A stretch of 64,000 bases of DNA from Sphingopyxis sp. USTB-05 (GTDB lineage Bacteria > Pseudomonadota > Alphaproteobacteria > Sphingomonadales > Sphingomonadaceae): assembly GCF_023822045.1 (NCBI RefSeq), contig NZ_CP084712.1:558001-622000 (forward strand), read 5' to 3'. Below the pieces are notes generated by a model. That model made no database searches. It was not told the DNA's origin and saw nothing but the letters and a program-made list of their open reading frames with translations. The translations under genes and the position numbers were made by a program. Shown here piece after piece: positions 8,790 to 17,412 of this stretch (positions within the stretch are counted from its first letter, which is position 1; each line of letters starts with the position of its first letter).

Positions 8790-9805
8790 TCAAAACTCCC
8801 TCGACCATCGCCTGCTTTGGCGAGATTGTCATGCGCGTCTCGGTCCCGCATGGTGAACTGCCGCTGCAATCGTCGTATTTCGACGCGCATGTCGGCGGCG
8901 CCGAAGCAAATGTCGCCGTTGCGCTCGCTGCGCTCGGGCATCGCACGGCGATGATCAGTGCGGTTCCCGAAGGCCCGATCGGCAACGGCGTCCTTGGCGA
9001 ACTGCGCCGGCACGGGGTCGATATCGCCTCCGTTATCCGCCCCGCAGGCCGCATGGGCCTCTATTATTATCTCCCCGGCGGACCGCTGCGACCCGCCGAG
9101 GTCGTCTATGACCGCGCGGAATCCGCCTTCGCCAAGGCCACACCGAAAGCCTGGAACTGGCATAATCACCTCGCCACCCCCGAGTGGCTGCATGTGTCGG
9201 GGGTTACCCCCGCGCTCGGACCGCAGAGCGCCGAAGCGGTGCTTGAAGCTGTGACGCGCGCGCGGGCTTCAGGGATCGGCGTATCGTTCGACGGCAACTG
9301 GCGCGGCCGCCTTTGGGAACGCTGGCAGCCCGATCCGGCGGCGATATTGGAACCGATCGTCGCGCAGGCGACCGTTCTGTTCGGCAATCATCGCGATGCG
9401 GGGCTGCTCCTCGGGAAAGAATTTTCGGGTGAGGGTGCGGACCGGCGGCGCGAGGCGGCGCTTGCGCTGCTCGATCGCTTCCCCTCGCTCGAATATGTCG
9501 CGTCGACCGCGCGCGAGATTGTCGGCCCGGACGTTCACCGGATCACGGCGCGGATCGATACTCGCGACGAAGGCGGGGCAAGTGACCCTGCGGTCGTCGC
9601 GCCGGTGATCGACCGGGTCGGAACCGGTGACGCATTCGCCGCGGGCGTTCTCGACGGGCTATGGCAGGGCAAGGACCTGGCGGCGGCCGCGAAACACGGC
9701 CTCGCCCTGTCGGTCCTCAAACATGGCATCCGCGGTGATTTCGCGCCCTTTTCGCGCGCGACCGTCGATCAGCTATCGGATGTCGCGCAGGATATTTCGC
9801 GCTGA
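8786..9805 (+). CDS. kdgK: 2-keto-3-deoxygluconate kinase (PfkB family)
   Basis: The start at 8786 forms an ATGA overlap with the hydratase stop. An upstream ATG at 8663 in the same frame would overlap the hydratase by over 120 bases and is rejected. The 339-residue product has the PfkB signatures GGAEANVAVALAALG near residue 30 and DRVGTGDAFAAG near 276, with Asp282 the expected catalytic base. KDG kinase phosphorylates 2-keto-3-deoxygluconate to KDPG for the Entner-Doudoroff aldolase. It completes the lyase-reductase-kinase route here. The KDPG aldolase gene is not in the window and is presumably elsewhere. Confidence 0.88.
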   Translation: MIKTPSTIACFGEIVMRVSVPHGELPLQSSYFDAHVGGAEANVAVALAALGHRTAMISAVPEGPIGNGVLGELRRHGVDIASVIRPAGRMGLYYYLPGGPLRPAEVVYDRAESAFAKATPKAWNWHNHLATPEWLHVSGVTPALGPQSAEAVLEAVTRARASGIGVSFDGNWRGRLWERWQPDPAAILEPIVAQATVLFGNHRDAGLLLGKEFSGEGADRRREAALALLDRFPSLEYVASTAREIVGPDVHRITARIDTRDEGGASDPAVVAPVIDRVGTGDAFAAGVLDGLWQGKDLAAAAKHGLALSVLKHGIRGDFAPFSRATVDQLSDVAQDISR

Positions 9806-9840
9806 AGCCTGGCTGCGGGCTAGGCCCATAGGCTCAGGCT
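9806..9840. terminator. Possible stem between convergent kdgK and MaoC genes
   Basis: AGCCTG at 9806-9811 pairs with CAGGCT at 9835-9840, and GGCTGCGGGC occurs twice as a direct repeat across the same 40 bases. The two genes converge here with a 28-base gap. There is no T-tract, so terminator activity is uncertain. Confidence 0.25.
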
Positions 9841-10289
9841 GCGGGCCGGACAGGCATCTGCATCAGATTGACGAACGACATAACGACCACGCCATCCTGA
9901 TTGGTGACGGTCATCCGCATGGTGAGCACGCCGCGGTCGGGCTTGCTTCGGGACTGAGCGATGTCGACCACCTCGCGCGTGATGTGCAGGACGTCACCCG
10001 GACGCACGGCAAGGCGCCACTGCAGATCGTCGATCTTGAGCCCGAGGAGCGGTGTATCGCCGAACGGAGCGTTGTCCACGAAATCGCGCATTACGACCGA
10101 GGCGACGTGCCAGCCGCTGGCAATGATGCCACCAAAACGGCCGCCGGCCGCAGCCGCGGGATCGATATGCATCGGCTGCGGGTCATACTCGCGTGCGAAG
10201 CGGATGATGTCGACCTCGGTCATCTCGATCGGACCGCCGTGCCATTGCTGGCCGATTTTCAGATCGTCGAGGAAGAGGGATGTCGACAT
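9834..10289 (-). CDS. MaoC-like hot-dog dehydratase
   Basis: A 151-residue single hot-dog-fold protein. It shows the hydratase-2 motif in REYDPQPMHIDP, with catalytic Asp36 and His41, and the following GGIIASGWH helix. MaoC-like enzymes hydrate or dehydrate acyl-CoA thioesters, usually (R)-specifically. The gene runs opposite to the alginate genes, stands alone, and has no CoA ligase or thiolase nearby, so a pathway cannot be assigned. The length is normal for single-domain members. Confidence 0.85.
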   Translation of the reverse strand: MSTSLFLDDLKIGQQWHGGPIEMTEVDIIRFAREYDPQPMHIDPAAAAGGRFGGIIASGWHVASVVMRDFVDNAPFGDTPLLGLKIDDLQWRLAVRPGDVLHITREVVDIAQSRSKPDRGVLTMRMTVTNQDGVVVMSFVNLMQMPVRPAA

Positions 10290-10533
10290 CGATTACTCCA
10301 TTGGCCGTCGGGCGGGTCCAGATAGCCGACGACATCATTTATGGATAGGGCCGGGGCGGAGGATTATCGCCGCGACCAGCATCATCGCGCGCCAGCACCA
10401 ACTCGTCGCGATCGCAATTGCCTAGGGTATAGGGCGCACCTACGGTCTCATGCAAAGGGGCAGCGCGTGAGTCGCGCAAAAAACTCCATCGGTCGCTTGT
10501 TTAACCGCGCGAAATGCGTGCAGGAGATGCGAC

Positions 10534-10794
10534 GTGGAATCTGGTCTTCTTTGGATGGAACGGCAACTGACGGACAGGGAGCAGCAGATTCTGGAGCTGG
10601 TCTCGGTTGGGCAGTCGGCGAAGGAAATAGCGCTCGAAATCGAAATTGCCCCGCGCACGGTCGAGCGGCATATCGAGAATGTGCGGTTGAAGCTGAGCGC
10701 ACGCAATCGAGCGCATCTCATCACCAAGGCAGTCGTGATGGGCCTGTTGACGATCACCCCGCGGCCACAGCCCCGTCAGGTGAGTTTCTGCTAG
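10534..10794 (+). CDS. Orphan LuxR-type HTH protein (86 aa, no sensor domain)
   Basis: GTG at 10534 is supported by AGGAG at 10522-10526, seven bases upstream. The product is almost only a LuxR_C DNA-binding domain: LTDREQQILELVSVGQSAKEIA with the recognition helix TVERHIENVRLKL, at about residues 11-70. There is no receiver, PAS or autoinducer domain. Stand-alone domains of this kind may bind DNA constitutively or dimerise with a full-length partner. The neighbours (MaoC on the other strand and a small membrane protein downstream) do not reveal the target. Confidence 0.75.
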   Translation: MESGLLWMERQLTDREQQILELVSVGQSAKEIALEIEIAPRTVERHIENVRLKLSARNRAHLITKAVVMGLLTITPRPQPRQVSFC

Positions 10795-11135
10795 CGCTAG
10801 AATAGAAGACGGGCGGCTGGGCCGGTCCGTCAGCCGGACGACAGCGTCGACCATATTTGGCGTGCCCACATAGATATGGTCCCGACGCCGACGCACTGAA
10901 GATGTGCCGGCGATACGAGCCGAGTGCTGTCTCTGGAAATATCGAAGATTGGCCGAGGGGCAGGCTGGCTCCCCGCGATCCAGCGCGAATAGACGTCCAT
11001 CATCGTCCCAAGAACTGCGTCCGGCCACGGTGAACATTGAAAGAAATGTCGTGCGCCTCCGACTATCGGCTTTGGACGCGGCACGGCCGGGCGTCGTGGC
11101 GAGGTTGCGGACGGCTATGGAAAGAGCGGCGAACA
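10795..11135. other. Gene-poor stretch between the orphan LuxR gene and the small membrane protein
   Basis: No convincing gene, RNA or repeat is seen in these 341 bases. A short plus-strand frame (GTG at 11030, 38 residues, ending at 11146) overlaps the next start by 11 bases and could be a leader or coupled peptide, but it has no recognisable domain. Confidence 0.4.
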
Positions 11136-11423
11136 ATGAACGATGAAGATATGAATCGCGGGGAAGGTCGCCGGACTATTCGCTGGCTGATCGTCAAAGT
11201 GGTAGCCCTTCTTTGCTTAGCAAGCTGGGCGGGATTTCTGGTGGGCGCGTCGATGGGGCTGGACGGGGATATGTGGACGCTCGTCGTCATAGCGGCCGCG
11301 GTCACGGGCGAGGGACTGATCTGGGCTATCGCCTGGGCGCTCGGTTTGACGCTGGTCGAAACTCGCAAAGTCCTGATCGGGCGTATCGTAGCGGGATGGA
11401 AAACGCTGGTTGGTCGCCGATGA
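11136..11423 (+). CDS. Small hypothetical membrane protein with two predicted TM helices
   Basis: I chose ATG at 11136, which gives 95 residues beginning MNDEDMNRGEG. The longer frame from 11037 adds a basic, tryptophan-rich stretch that looks non-coding. Two hydrophobic segments are visible (about residues 16-39 and 46-68), followed by a basic tail with RKVLIGRIVAGWK. It is not recognised as a known family. It sits between the orphan LuxR gene and a receptor gene, each with its own spacing, so co-transcription is possible but not shown. Confidence 0.5.
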   Translation: MNDEDMNRGEGRRTIRWLIVKVVALLCLASWAGFLVGASMGLDGDMWTLVVIAAAVTGEGLIWAIAWALGLTLVETRKVLIGRIVAGWKTLVGRR

Positions 11424-11579
11424 CAAGCTGGTGTCGATAATTACAATTAAATTTCAGTATATTACAGTTTGTTTGAAAGCATATCGGCATGCCCGGGACT
11501 ATTCCCTCGGCCGAAATCCGGAAGCACCCGGATCGATCGGAACTCGCGATCGGCGTCGGCGAACAGGGGGGGAATCGAC
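11424..11579 (+). promoter_or_regulatory. AT-rich promoter region of the second receptor
   Basis: A clearly AT-rich patch at about 11436-11475 stands out from the GC-rich surroundings. It contains TTACAA at 11441 and TTACAG at 11462, 21 bases apart, which is two helical turns and might mark a regulator site. No standard -35/-10 pair could be fixed with confidence. Confidence 0.35.
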
Positions 11580-13817
11580 ATGCATAAGCGCCTATTTTTG
11601 ACCAGCGCCGTTGCGGGCATCGCGCTCGCGACCGTGCCGACCGCGATGGCAAGTTCGGATGGTTCGGGCACGGAAGGCCCGGCGGACGACGAGGATATCG
11701 TCGTCACGGCGGACAAGCGATCCGAACGCCTGCAGGACGTGCCGTCATCGGTCACGGCGCTCGGCGCCGACCGGTTACAGGCGGTCGGGGCGCAACAGCT
11801 TTCCGACTATGCGGGCTATGTCGCGGGGCTGAACTTCGTCAGCCAGGGGGGGACCGGCCAGGGACGGATTGTCCTGCGCGGTGTTCCGCCGCTTGGGGAA
11901 ACCGCGGCGGTCGCCATGTATGTCGACGAGACGCCATTCGGCTCGAGCAACGCCTGGGCGGCGGGGTCTACGCGCGTTCTTGACCTCGCGCCCTATGATA
12001 TCGATCGGATCGAAGTGCTGCGCGGGCCGCAGGGTACGCTTTATGGCGCGAATTCGTTGGGTGGGCTGATCAAATATGTCACGCGACTCCCCGATACCGT
12101 GGCGTTTGGCGCCGAGGCGGGCGGGGAGCTCTTCGCGACGAGAGGCGCGGCCGATGCGGGATGGGTGTTGCGTGGCGCCGTCAACGTGCCTTTGGCAAGG
12201 GAACGGCTTGCCGCGCGCGCGAGCTATCTGCTGCGACGATCGCCGGGCTTTATCGACAATTCGTTGCTCGGGCGTCGCGACGTCAACGATACCAACCAGG
12301 ACAGCGCACGGGTGGCGCTGCTGTGGACGCCGGATGCGAATATTTCGGTCAAATTGTCGGCGTTGATCCAGAAGACCCAGGGCGACGGCGTAGCGGTTGT
12401 CACGCTCGACCCCTCGACCGGGCGACCGTTTACGGGCGACAATTCGCTGTCGCAGCGCCGCCGGCTTGCGACGCCCTATTCGCAGAAGATCCAGCATTAC
12501 GCGGCGACCGTCGACTGGGATTTCGGTTGGGCCGATTTTACCTCGGCATCAAGCTATTCGAAGGCCAACGCTGACCAGACGCTCGACCAGTCGATCGCGT
12601 TCGGCCCACTGATTCCGGTTTTCTGCAGCATCACGCCGGGATGCGCGGCGGCGAACGGCGGGCTTCCTGGGCCAGGGTTGACGCCGCTCGATTTCCAGGT
12701 CGATCTCAAGCGCTTCACGCAGGAGTTCCGTCTCGCTTCGCCCGATCAGGGACCGTTCCTGTGGATGGCGGGACTCTTCTATTCGGACGAAAAAGCGCTG
12801 CAGGATCAGCGTATCGGCGCATTCACCGCGCAGGGTACGCCCGTGGCACTCCTCAACCCGCTGCTCACCGCGACGATCCCGACCAAATATCAGGAATATG
12901 CGGGCTTCGCGAACCTGACCTATCAATTCAACGATCGGTTCGACATCAGCGGCGGCCTTCGGGTCGGCTGGAACAAACAGGATTTCCGACAGATCGATGG
13001 CGGCGCGGCGGCGGTGCCAGCCGTTACGCCCGGGCGATCGAAGGAGACGGTCGTAAACTATATGGGTAATATGCGTTGGCAGCCTTCGCAGGACGTGACC
13101 ATCTATGCCCGGATCGCAAGCGGCTATCGTCCGGGCGGGCCCAATCTCGCGCTTCCGGGCGTGCCGCCCTCGGTCAAGTCGGACTCCACCGTCAACTATG
13201 AGGTGGGGTTGAAATCGGACCTGCTGGACGGCCGCGCGAACTTCAATGTTTCGGCTTTCCTGATCGACTGGTCGGACATCCAGATCAATCTTCTCGGCCC
13301 CGGAAACATCACCTATTTTGCCAATGGCGGCGAGGCGCGCAGCAAGGGGTTCGAGTTCGAGACCGAGATCGAGCCGGTCGACGGCCTGATCCTCGGGCTA
13401 AACGGAGCCTATACTCATGCGAAGGTTACGGCCGGCGCCGTGCCGCTGGGCGGCGCAGACGGCGACCGGATGCCTTATGTGCCGAGATTCAGCGGCGCCG
13501 CGACAATCCGCTATCAAACCGATGTTGCCGATGGCTGGAAGCTGCATTTCGACGGGGGGCTGCGCCGCGTCGGCGCAAGCTATAACACGCTTCAGAGCAG
13601 CCCCACCGCGGTACGTGCGAGGCCCCACGAACTGGTCGATGTCAGCGCCGCGCTCGTCGGCGATCGCTGGACCGTCCGCATCTACGCAAAGAATCTTATG
13701 GATACACGGGCCTATACGGCTCCTGGTGCGCTCAGGCAGGGCGGGGCGATCGTGCAGCTCAATTCGCCGGTCGCGTTACCGCGGACCATCGGCCTCAGCG
13801 TCGATACGCGGTTCTAG
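11580..13817 (+). CDS. TonB-dependent receptor (peptide/amide locus)
   Basis: ATG at 11580 follows a GGGGGGGA purine run and begins a 745-residue protein with a signal peptide to about residue 24. After it come IVVTADKRSERLQDVPSSVTALGADRLQ-type plug sequence, the LRGVPP motif, and the IDRIEVLRGPQGTLYG plug signature. The barrel ends in SVDTRF with a terminal Phe. This is the smaller, siderophore/cobalamin-style receptor class that sphingomonads use for many substrates. The dipeptidase-like gene starts three bases after the stop, followed by a serine hydrolase, so the cargo is probably a peptide or amide. Confidence 0.9.
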   Translation: MHKRLFLTSAVAGIALATVPTAMASSDGSGTEGPADDEDIVVTADKRSERLQDVPSSVTALGADRLQAVGAQQLSDYAGYVAGLNFVSQGGTGQGRIVLRGVPPLGETAAVAMYVDETPFGSSNAWAAGSTRVLDLAPYDIDRIEVLRGPQGTLYGANSLGGLIKYVTRLPDTVAFGAEAGGELFATRGAADAGWVLRGAVNVPLARERLAARASYLLRRSPGFIDNSLLGRRDVNDTNQDSARVALLWTPDANISVKLSALIQKTQGDGVAVVTLDPSTGRPFTGDNSLSQRRRLATPYSQKIQHYAATVDWDFGWADFTSASSYSKANADQTLDQSIAFGPLIPVFCSITPGCAAANGGLPGPGLTPLDFQVDLKRFTQEFRLASPDQGPFLWMAGLFYSDEKALQDQRIGAFTAQGTPVALLNPLLTATIPTKYQEYAGFANLTYQFNDRFDISGGLRVGWNKQDFRQIDGGAAAVPAVTPGRSKETVVNYMGNMRWQPSQDVTIYARIASGYRPGGPNLALPGVPPSVKSDSTVNYEVGLKSDLLDGRANFNVSAFLIDWSDIQINLLGPGNITYFANGGEARSKGFEFETEIEPVDGLILGLNGAYTHAKVTAGAVPLGGADGDRMPYVPRFSGAATIRYQTDVADGWKLHFDGGLRRVGASYNTLQSSPTAVRARPHELVDVSAALVGDRWTVRIYAKNLMDTRAYTAPGALRQGGAIVQLNSPVALPRTIGLSVDTRF

Positions 13818-13820
13818 CCC

Positions 13821-14960
13821 GTGCAGCGGCGCGTGCCGGTCGGCCGGAGGCAACTGCTCGGAGCGACGGCGTTCGGGGTTGCTTTGTTGGGGGCGCCCTT
13901 TGAGGCGATCGGTTTTGCGTCAGCGGGTTATTCCCGCCGGGCGCGGGCGTTGGTCGAGCGCCATATTGTGGTCGACATGCTCGCGCCGCTGCGCCTCGAT
14001 TTTTCCGTCAACCCGTGGGATTGGACACTGACGGAAGAGGAAAGGAAGGCCTTTCGCGCGGGCGGGGTGGATGTGCTGCACAGCGCCCTGCCCGTTTCGG
14101 GACCGAACGCCCATGCCGAGGGGCTGCGCTATTTTGCCGGATGGAGCGGCTTTCTTGCGCGTCACAGCGACCTGTTTCTTCTGGCAACCGATATTCCCGC
14201 GATGGAAAGGGCGCGCCGCGACGGCCGCATCGCGGTGGTTCTCGGCGTACAGGATTCCGAACATTTCCGTTCCGCGGACGATGTCGCGACCTTCTATGCC
14301 CTCGGCCAGCGCTGTTCGCAGCTGACCTATAACCGACAGAATCTGATCGGGGCGGGTTCGACCGAGCGGGTCGATGGCGGCGTTACGGATTTCGGCGTGA
14401 AAATCATTGCGGCGATGAACCAGGCGGGCATGCTGATCGACGTGTCGCATTGCGGCGACCGGACGACGCTCGATGCAATCGAAATGTCCGACGGCCCGAT
14501 TGCGATCACCCATTCGAATTGCCGCTCGCTCAACGATAACCCCCGCCTCAAGACCGACGAGGCGATCCGCAAGCTCGCCGCGAAGGGCGGGGTGATCGGC
14601 ATGACGGGGATGCGCAATTTCGTCCGCTCGCGCGAGCCGACCAACGTGATGCATATCGTCGATCATATCGATCATGTCCGCAAACTGGTCGGGATCGAGC
14701 ATGTTGGCGTCGGTTCGGATATCGACCTGCACGGCTATGACGACATGCCCCCCGCCATGAATGCAGCGCTCAGGACGTCATACAAGTCGAGCATGGCGTT
14801 TCGCGAGCGGATGGACACCGATGGCTTCGATCATCCACGGCGTATGTTCGACCTGGTCGAAGCGTTGGTTGTGCGCGGCTATTCCGACGAGGAAATAGAA
14901 GCCGTCATCGGCGGCAATTTTCACCGATTGCTGGCAGCGGTCCTCCGGCCGTCGGTATAG
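13821..14960 (+). CDS. Exported M19 (membrane dipeptidase-like) protein with altered metal site
   Basis: GTG at 13821 lies three bases after the receptor stop. The 379-residue product has a Tat-like N-terminus (GRRQLLGA) and an M19 amidohydrolase barrel. Conserved are His in IDVSHCGD, His in ITHSNCR and Asp in GVGSDID. The usual first-strand HxD zinc pair (normally DGHND) is replaced by VDMLAP, and the bridging Glu (normally GVEGG) is Gln in GVQDSEH. One of the two zinc ions is therefore probably not bound in the usual way. M19 enzymes hydrolyse dipeptides, including D-residues and some lactams; the activity of this form is unknown. Confidence 0.82.
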   Translation: MQRRVPVGRRQLLGATAFGVALLGAPFEAIGFASAGYSRRARALVERHIVVDMLAPLRLDFSVNPWDWTLTEEERKAFRAGGVDVLHSALPVSGPNAHAEGLRYFAGWSGFLARHSDLFLLATDIPAMERARRDGRIAVVLGVQDSEHFRSADDVATFYALGQRCSQLTYNRQNLIGAGSTERVDGGVTDFGVKIIAAMNQAGMLIDVSHCGDRTTLDAIEMSDGPIAITHSNCRSLNDNPRLKTDEAIRKLAAKGGVIGMTGMRNFVRSREPTNVMHIVDHIDHVRKLVGIEHVGVGSDIDLHGYDDMPPAMNAALRTSYKSSMAFRERMDTDGFDHPRRMFDLVEALVVRGYSDEEIEAVIGGNFHRLLAAVLRPSV

Positions 14961-14983
14961 CGTCCAGGCTAAGGGAGGCGGAT

Positions 14984-16012
14984 TTGAATATATGGGTGAA
15001 GTCGATCGGCGTTGCTGCCGGCGCGCTTGCGCTTTGCGGGGCTTCGCCGGCACCGCCGCAAGCGGATGCCGCGCTTCAGGACGCGCTCGTCGCGTTCGAT
15101 CGCGACGAGCATCCCGATCTTCGCGGGGTAATCGTCCTGCGCGATGGCAGGACGGTCGCCGAACGCTATTTTAACGGCGAAACGGCCGATACGCTGCACG
15201 ACGTCAGGTCAGCCGGCAAGAGCGTGACGGCGCTCGTGATGGGAATCGCGATCGATGGGGGCAGGATCAGCGGCCCCGACGACCGTGTCGCGAAATATTG
15301 GCCCGAGGCCAGGTCGAGCGCGATCGGGATGGTTTCGATCCGCGACCTGCTCACCATGCGTTCGGGACTGGCCGCGTTCGATGAAGATCCGGCGTCGCCC
15401 GGCAATGAGGACAAGCTCGATATGGCGGATGATCCGGCCGCCTTCCTCCTTGCGGTTCCAAATGCCGATCCACCGGGGTCGCGCTATCGCTACAATTCGG
15501 TCACCTCCTACGCGGCGGGAATCGTCGTGGCGAAAGCGACCGGGACGAGCATGTCCGATTTTGCGAAATCGTCGCTATTCGCCCCGCTGGGGATCGACCG
15601 CTGGAACTGGGCCTCGGATGCGGCGGGGTACACCAAAGGGCAAGGCAATCTGTGGCTCACGCTGCGCGGCTTTGCGACCATCGGCGAGATGGTGCGCGGC
15701 AAGGGCGTATATCGCGGACGCCGGATCATAAGTGCGCGCTGGATCGGGGAAGCACTTGCCCCCCGCGTCCATATATCGGCCGATGACCCCTTCGCCGATG
15801 GCTATGGCTATTTCTGGTTTTCGAAGGTTCACGATATCGGCGGCGAACCGGTGTCTGTTTCCTTCGCCTCGGGCAATGGCGGCAACAAGCTCTATGTCAT
15901 CCCATGCCGGCATATGGTCGTTGCCATCACCTCGAGTGCATATGGCCGGGGCTATGGCCAACGCCGGTCGGAAGCGATCTTGAAAGCTATCCTGTCGGCC
16001 GACCGCGGTTGA
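14984..16012 (+). CDS. Beta-lactamase-family (class C/esterase-like) serine hydrolase
   Basis: The TTG start at 14984 is supported by AAGGGAGG just upstream, and no in-frame ATG fits better. The product has 342 residues with a probable signal or lipoprotein-like N-terminus (ALALCGAS). The S-x-x-K motif is SAGK at 76-79, with nucleophile Ser76, and YNS near residue 167 is the second motif, as in EstB-type esterases and D-aminopeptidases. A GNGGNK segment replaces the classical KTG. It follows the receptor and M19 gene in one direction, so it likely hydrolyses an ester or amide of the same imported compound. Confidence 0.82.
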   Translation: MNIWVKSIGVAAGALALCGASPAPPQADAALQDALVAFDRDEHPDLRGVIVLRDGRTVAERYFNGETADTLHDVRSAGKSVTALVMGIAIDGGRISGPDDRVAKYWPEARSSAIGMVSIRDLLTMRSGLAAFDEDPASPGNEDKLDMADDPAAFLLAVPNADPPGSRYRYNSVTSYAAGIVVAKATGTSMSDFAKSSLFAPLGIDRWNWASDAAGYTKGQGNLWLTLRGFATIGEMVRGKGVYRGRRIISARWIGEALAPRVHISADDPFADGYGYFWFSKVHDIGGEPVSVSFASGNGGNKLYVIPCRHMVVAITSSAYGRGYGQRRSEAILKAILSADRG

Positions 16013-16038
16013 TCGACTGCAGAGAAAGCGATTGACGA

Positions 16039-16536
16039 TCAACTGCCGTCGTCGAGGGCGCTCCGCAGCAATGCCTTTGCGCGCGTCAGGCGGATCGAGA
16101 CGATGTTCGGATTGAGCGCGAGCATCTCCGCGATCTCGCGCGGCGAAAAGTCCTCGAGCGTGAGGACGACCGGCTCGCGCAGGCTGAGCGGCAAGGTCCT
16201 GACCGCATCGAGAAGCCGGCGCTGTTGATCGGCGCGTTCGGCATCTTCGAACGGAGAGGGTTGATCGCTGGGTAGCGCGTCGTCGAGCTCGCTCATTCGC
16301 GGTTCGGACGCTGCGCGTGCGACATGGGTGATGGCACGATTATGCGCGATCCGGGCGACAAAGGTCCGGAGCGAAGCTTCGCCCCGGAACCCCGGAAGCG
16401 CGCGCCATATCGATGCGAAAATATCCTGCTGAAGTTCCTGGCGCTTGGCGGGATCGGCCTCGTAGCTCGCGGCAATGCGGCCGAGCATGGCGCCATGCTC
16501 GCGCATCAATGTTTCGAATTCGCCCCGTTGCATCAT
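16039..16536 (-). CDS. ECF-type RNA polymerase sigma factor
   Basis: The product has a sigma-2 region (EFETLMREHGAMLGRIA, then QDIFASIWRALPGF and LRTFVARIAHNRAI) and a sigma-4 helix-turn-helix (LPLSLREPVVLTLEDFSPREIAEML then NIVSIRLTRAKALL). I start it at the ATGATG at 16536, one base after the stop of the membrane-protein gene; a GTG at 16566 would add ten residues. No typical zinc anti-sigma gene is adjacent. The preceding membrane protein is the natural candidate partner. Its target promoters are unknown, but the secreted hydrolases on both sides are candidates. Confidence 0.85.
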   Translation of the reverse strand: MMQRGEFETLMREHGAMLGRIAASYEADPAKRQELQQDIFASIWRALPGFRGEASLRTFVARIAHNRAITHVARAASEPRMSELDDALPSDQPSPFEDAERADQQRRLLDAVRTLPLSLREPVVLTLEDFSPREIAEMLALNPNIVSIRLTRAKALLRSALDDGS

Positions 16537-16537
16537 C

Positions 16538-17158
16538 TCAGACGTCGCGGTCGGGTAAGCCGGCACCGGTGTCCGCCGGATAGAGATCCTGTTCGATCGC
16601 GCGCAGCCCCTGCGCGAGACGGCGATTGTCGCGGAGCAGGCGAGTGCAGCGCCAGAGCCAGAAGAGGAGGTAGCTCACGGCGAAACCGGCCTTGAGCCAA
16701 TAGGGGAGAGGTATGATGCTCTGATAGCCCGGCTGGCTGTGGGCATAGCCAAGGATCAACAACAGCAGGACGCCGCTGCCGATCACAAGATATCCCGAAA
16801 TGGCCCAGCGAATGCCGGTCTCCGCATGACGCATCGACAGCGCCAGGGCATTGTCCTCGCTCGCTGCCTCGCCGCCGTCGGCGCCGAAGCGGGTCCATAT
16901 GGCGAGCGCGAGCGCGAAGATACCGAAGAGCAGCAGCGACACTCCAACGAGATTGGAGGGCCAGGTCCAGCGCGCGAACAACATGATCCCGAGACCGATC
17001 TGGATCGCGCCCTGCAACAGGTCGAAAAGGAACAGGATGTTTGCGTTCCGCGAACGCCGGCGGAGCGCGCGTTTCAACTCGTCGATGTTCGGCTCGTCGG
17101 CGGGCGATTGCCAGATTGCGGCAAGCGCCGTCCATTTTTGGTCGTCAAGGCTATCCAT
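16538..17158 (-). CDS. Putative membrane protein co-transcribed with the ECF sigma factor
   Basis: I start at the ATG at 17158 (MDSLDDQKW), which gives 206 residues; the longer open frame upstream looks non-coding. There is a soluble N-terminus of about 45 residues with an acidic then basic segment (PNIDELKRALRRRSR), four predicted TM helices in the pattern two, loop, two, and a basic cytosolic tail. It has no recognised domain. The gene comes before the sigma gene, with at most a one-base gap between stop and start, so the two are coupled. A regulatory role over the sigma factor is plausible but not shown; the N-terminal segment could bind it. Confidence 0.65.
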   Translation of the reverse strand: MDSLDDQKWTALAAIWQSPADEPNIDELKRALRRRSRNANILFLFDLLQGAIQIGLGIMLFARWTWPSNLVGVSLLLFGIFALALAIWTRFGADGGEAASEDNALALSMRHAETGIRWAISGYLVIGSGVLLLLILGYAHSQPGYQSIIPLPYWLKAGFAVSYLLFWLWRCTRLLRDNRRLAQGLRAIEQDLYPADTGAGLPDRDV

Positions 17159-17412
17159 CGACTGATCCTGTCTTCGTTGGGAAGATGAGCTGGCGCGGGA
17201 ATTATTTGATTCCGGAAGGCAAAATTCCAGCGGTTTATTTTTTTGCGATCGCGCTGAAAGAATGTGGTTCGCAGCCGGACTATATCTCTGGAGGTCGTGC
17301 GCTTGTCTGCCGATCGAAGCTCCCGTCGGGCCCGATATTGCCATGCCATGAAAGAAATGAGACCCGGTCGAGACTGTCGCTTCCTGAAGGTAGAAAAAGA
17401 GGAAGCGCAACG

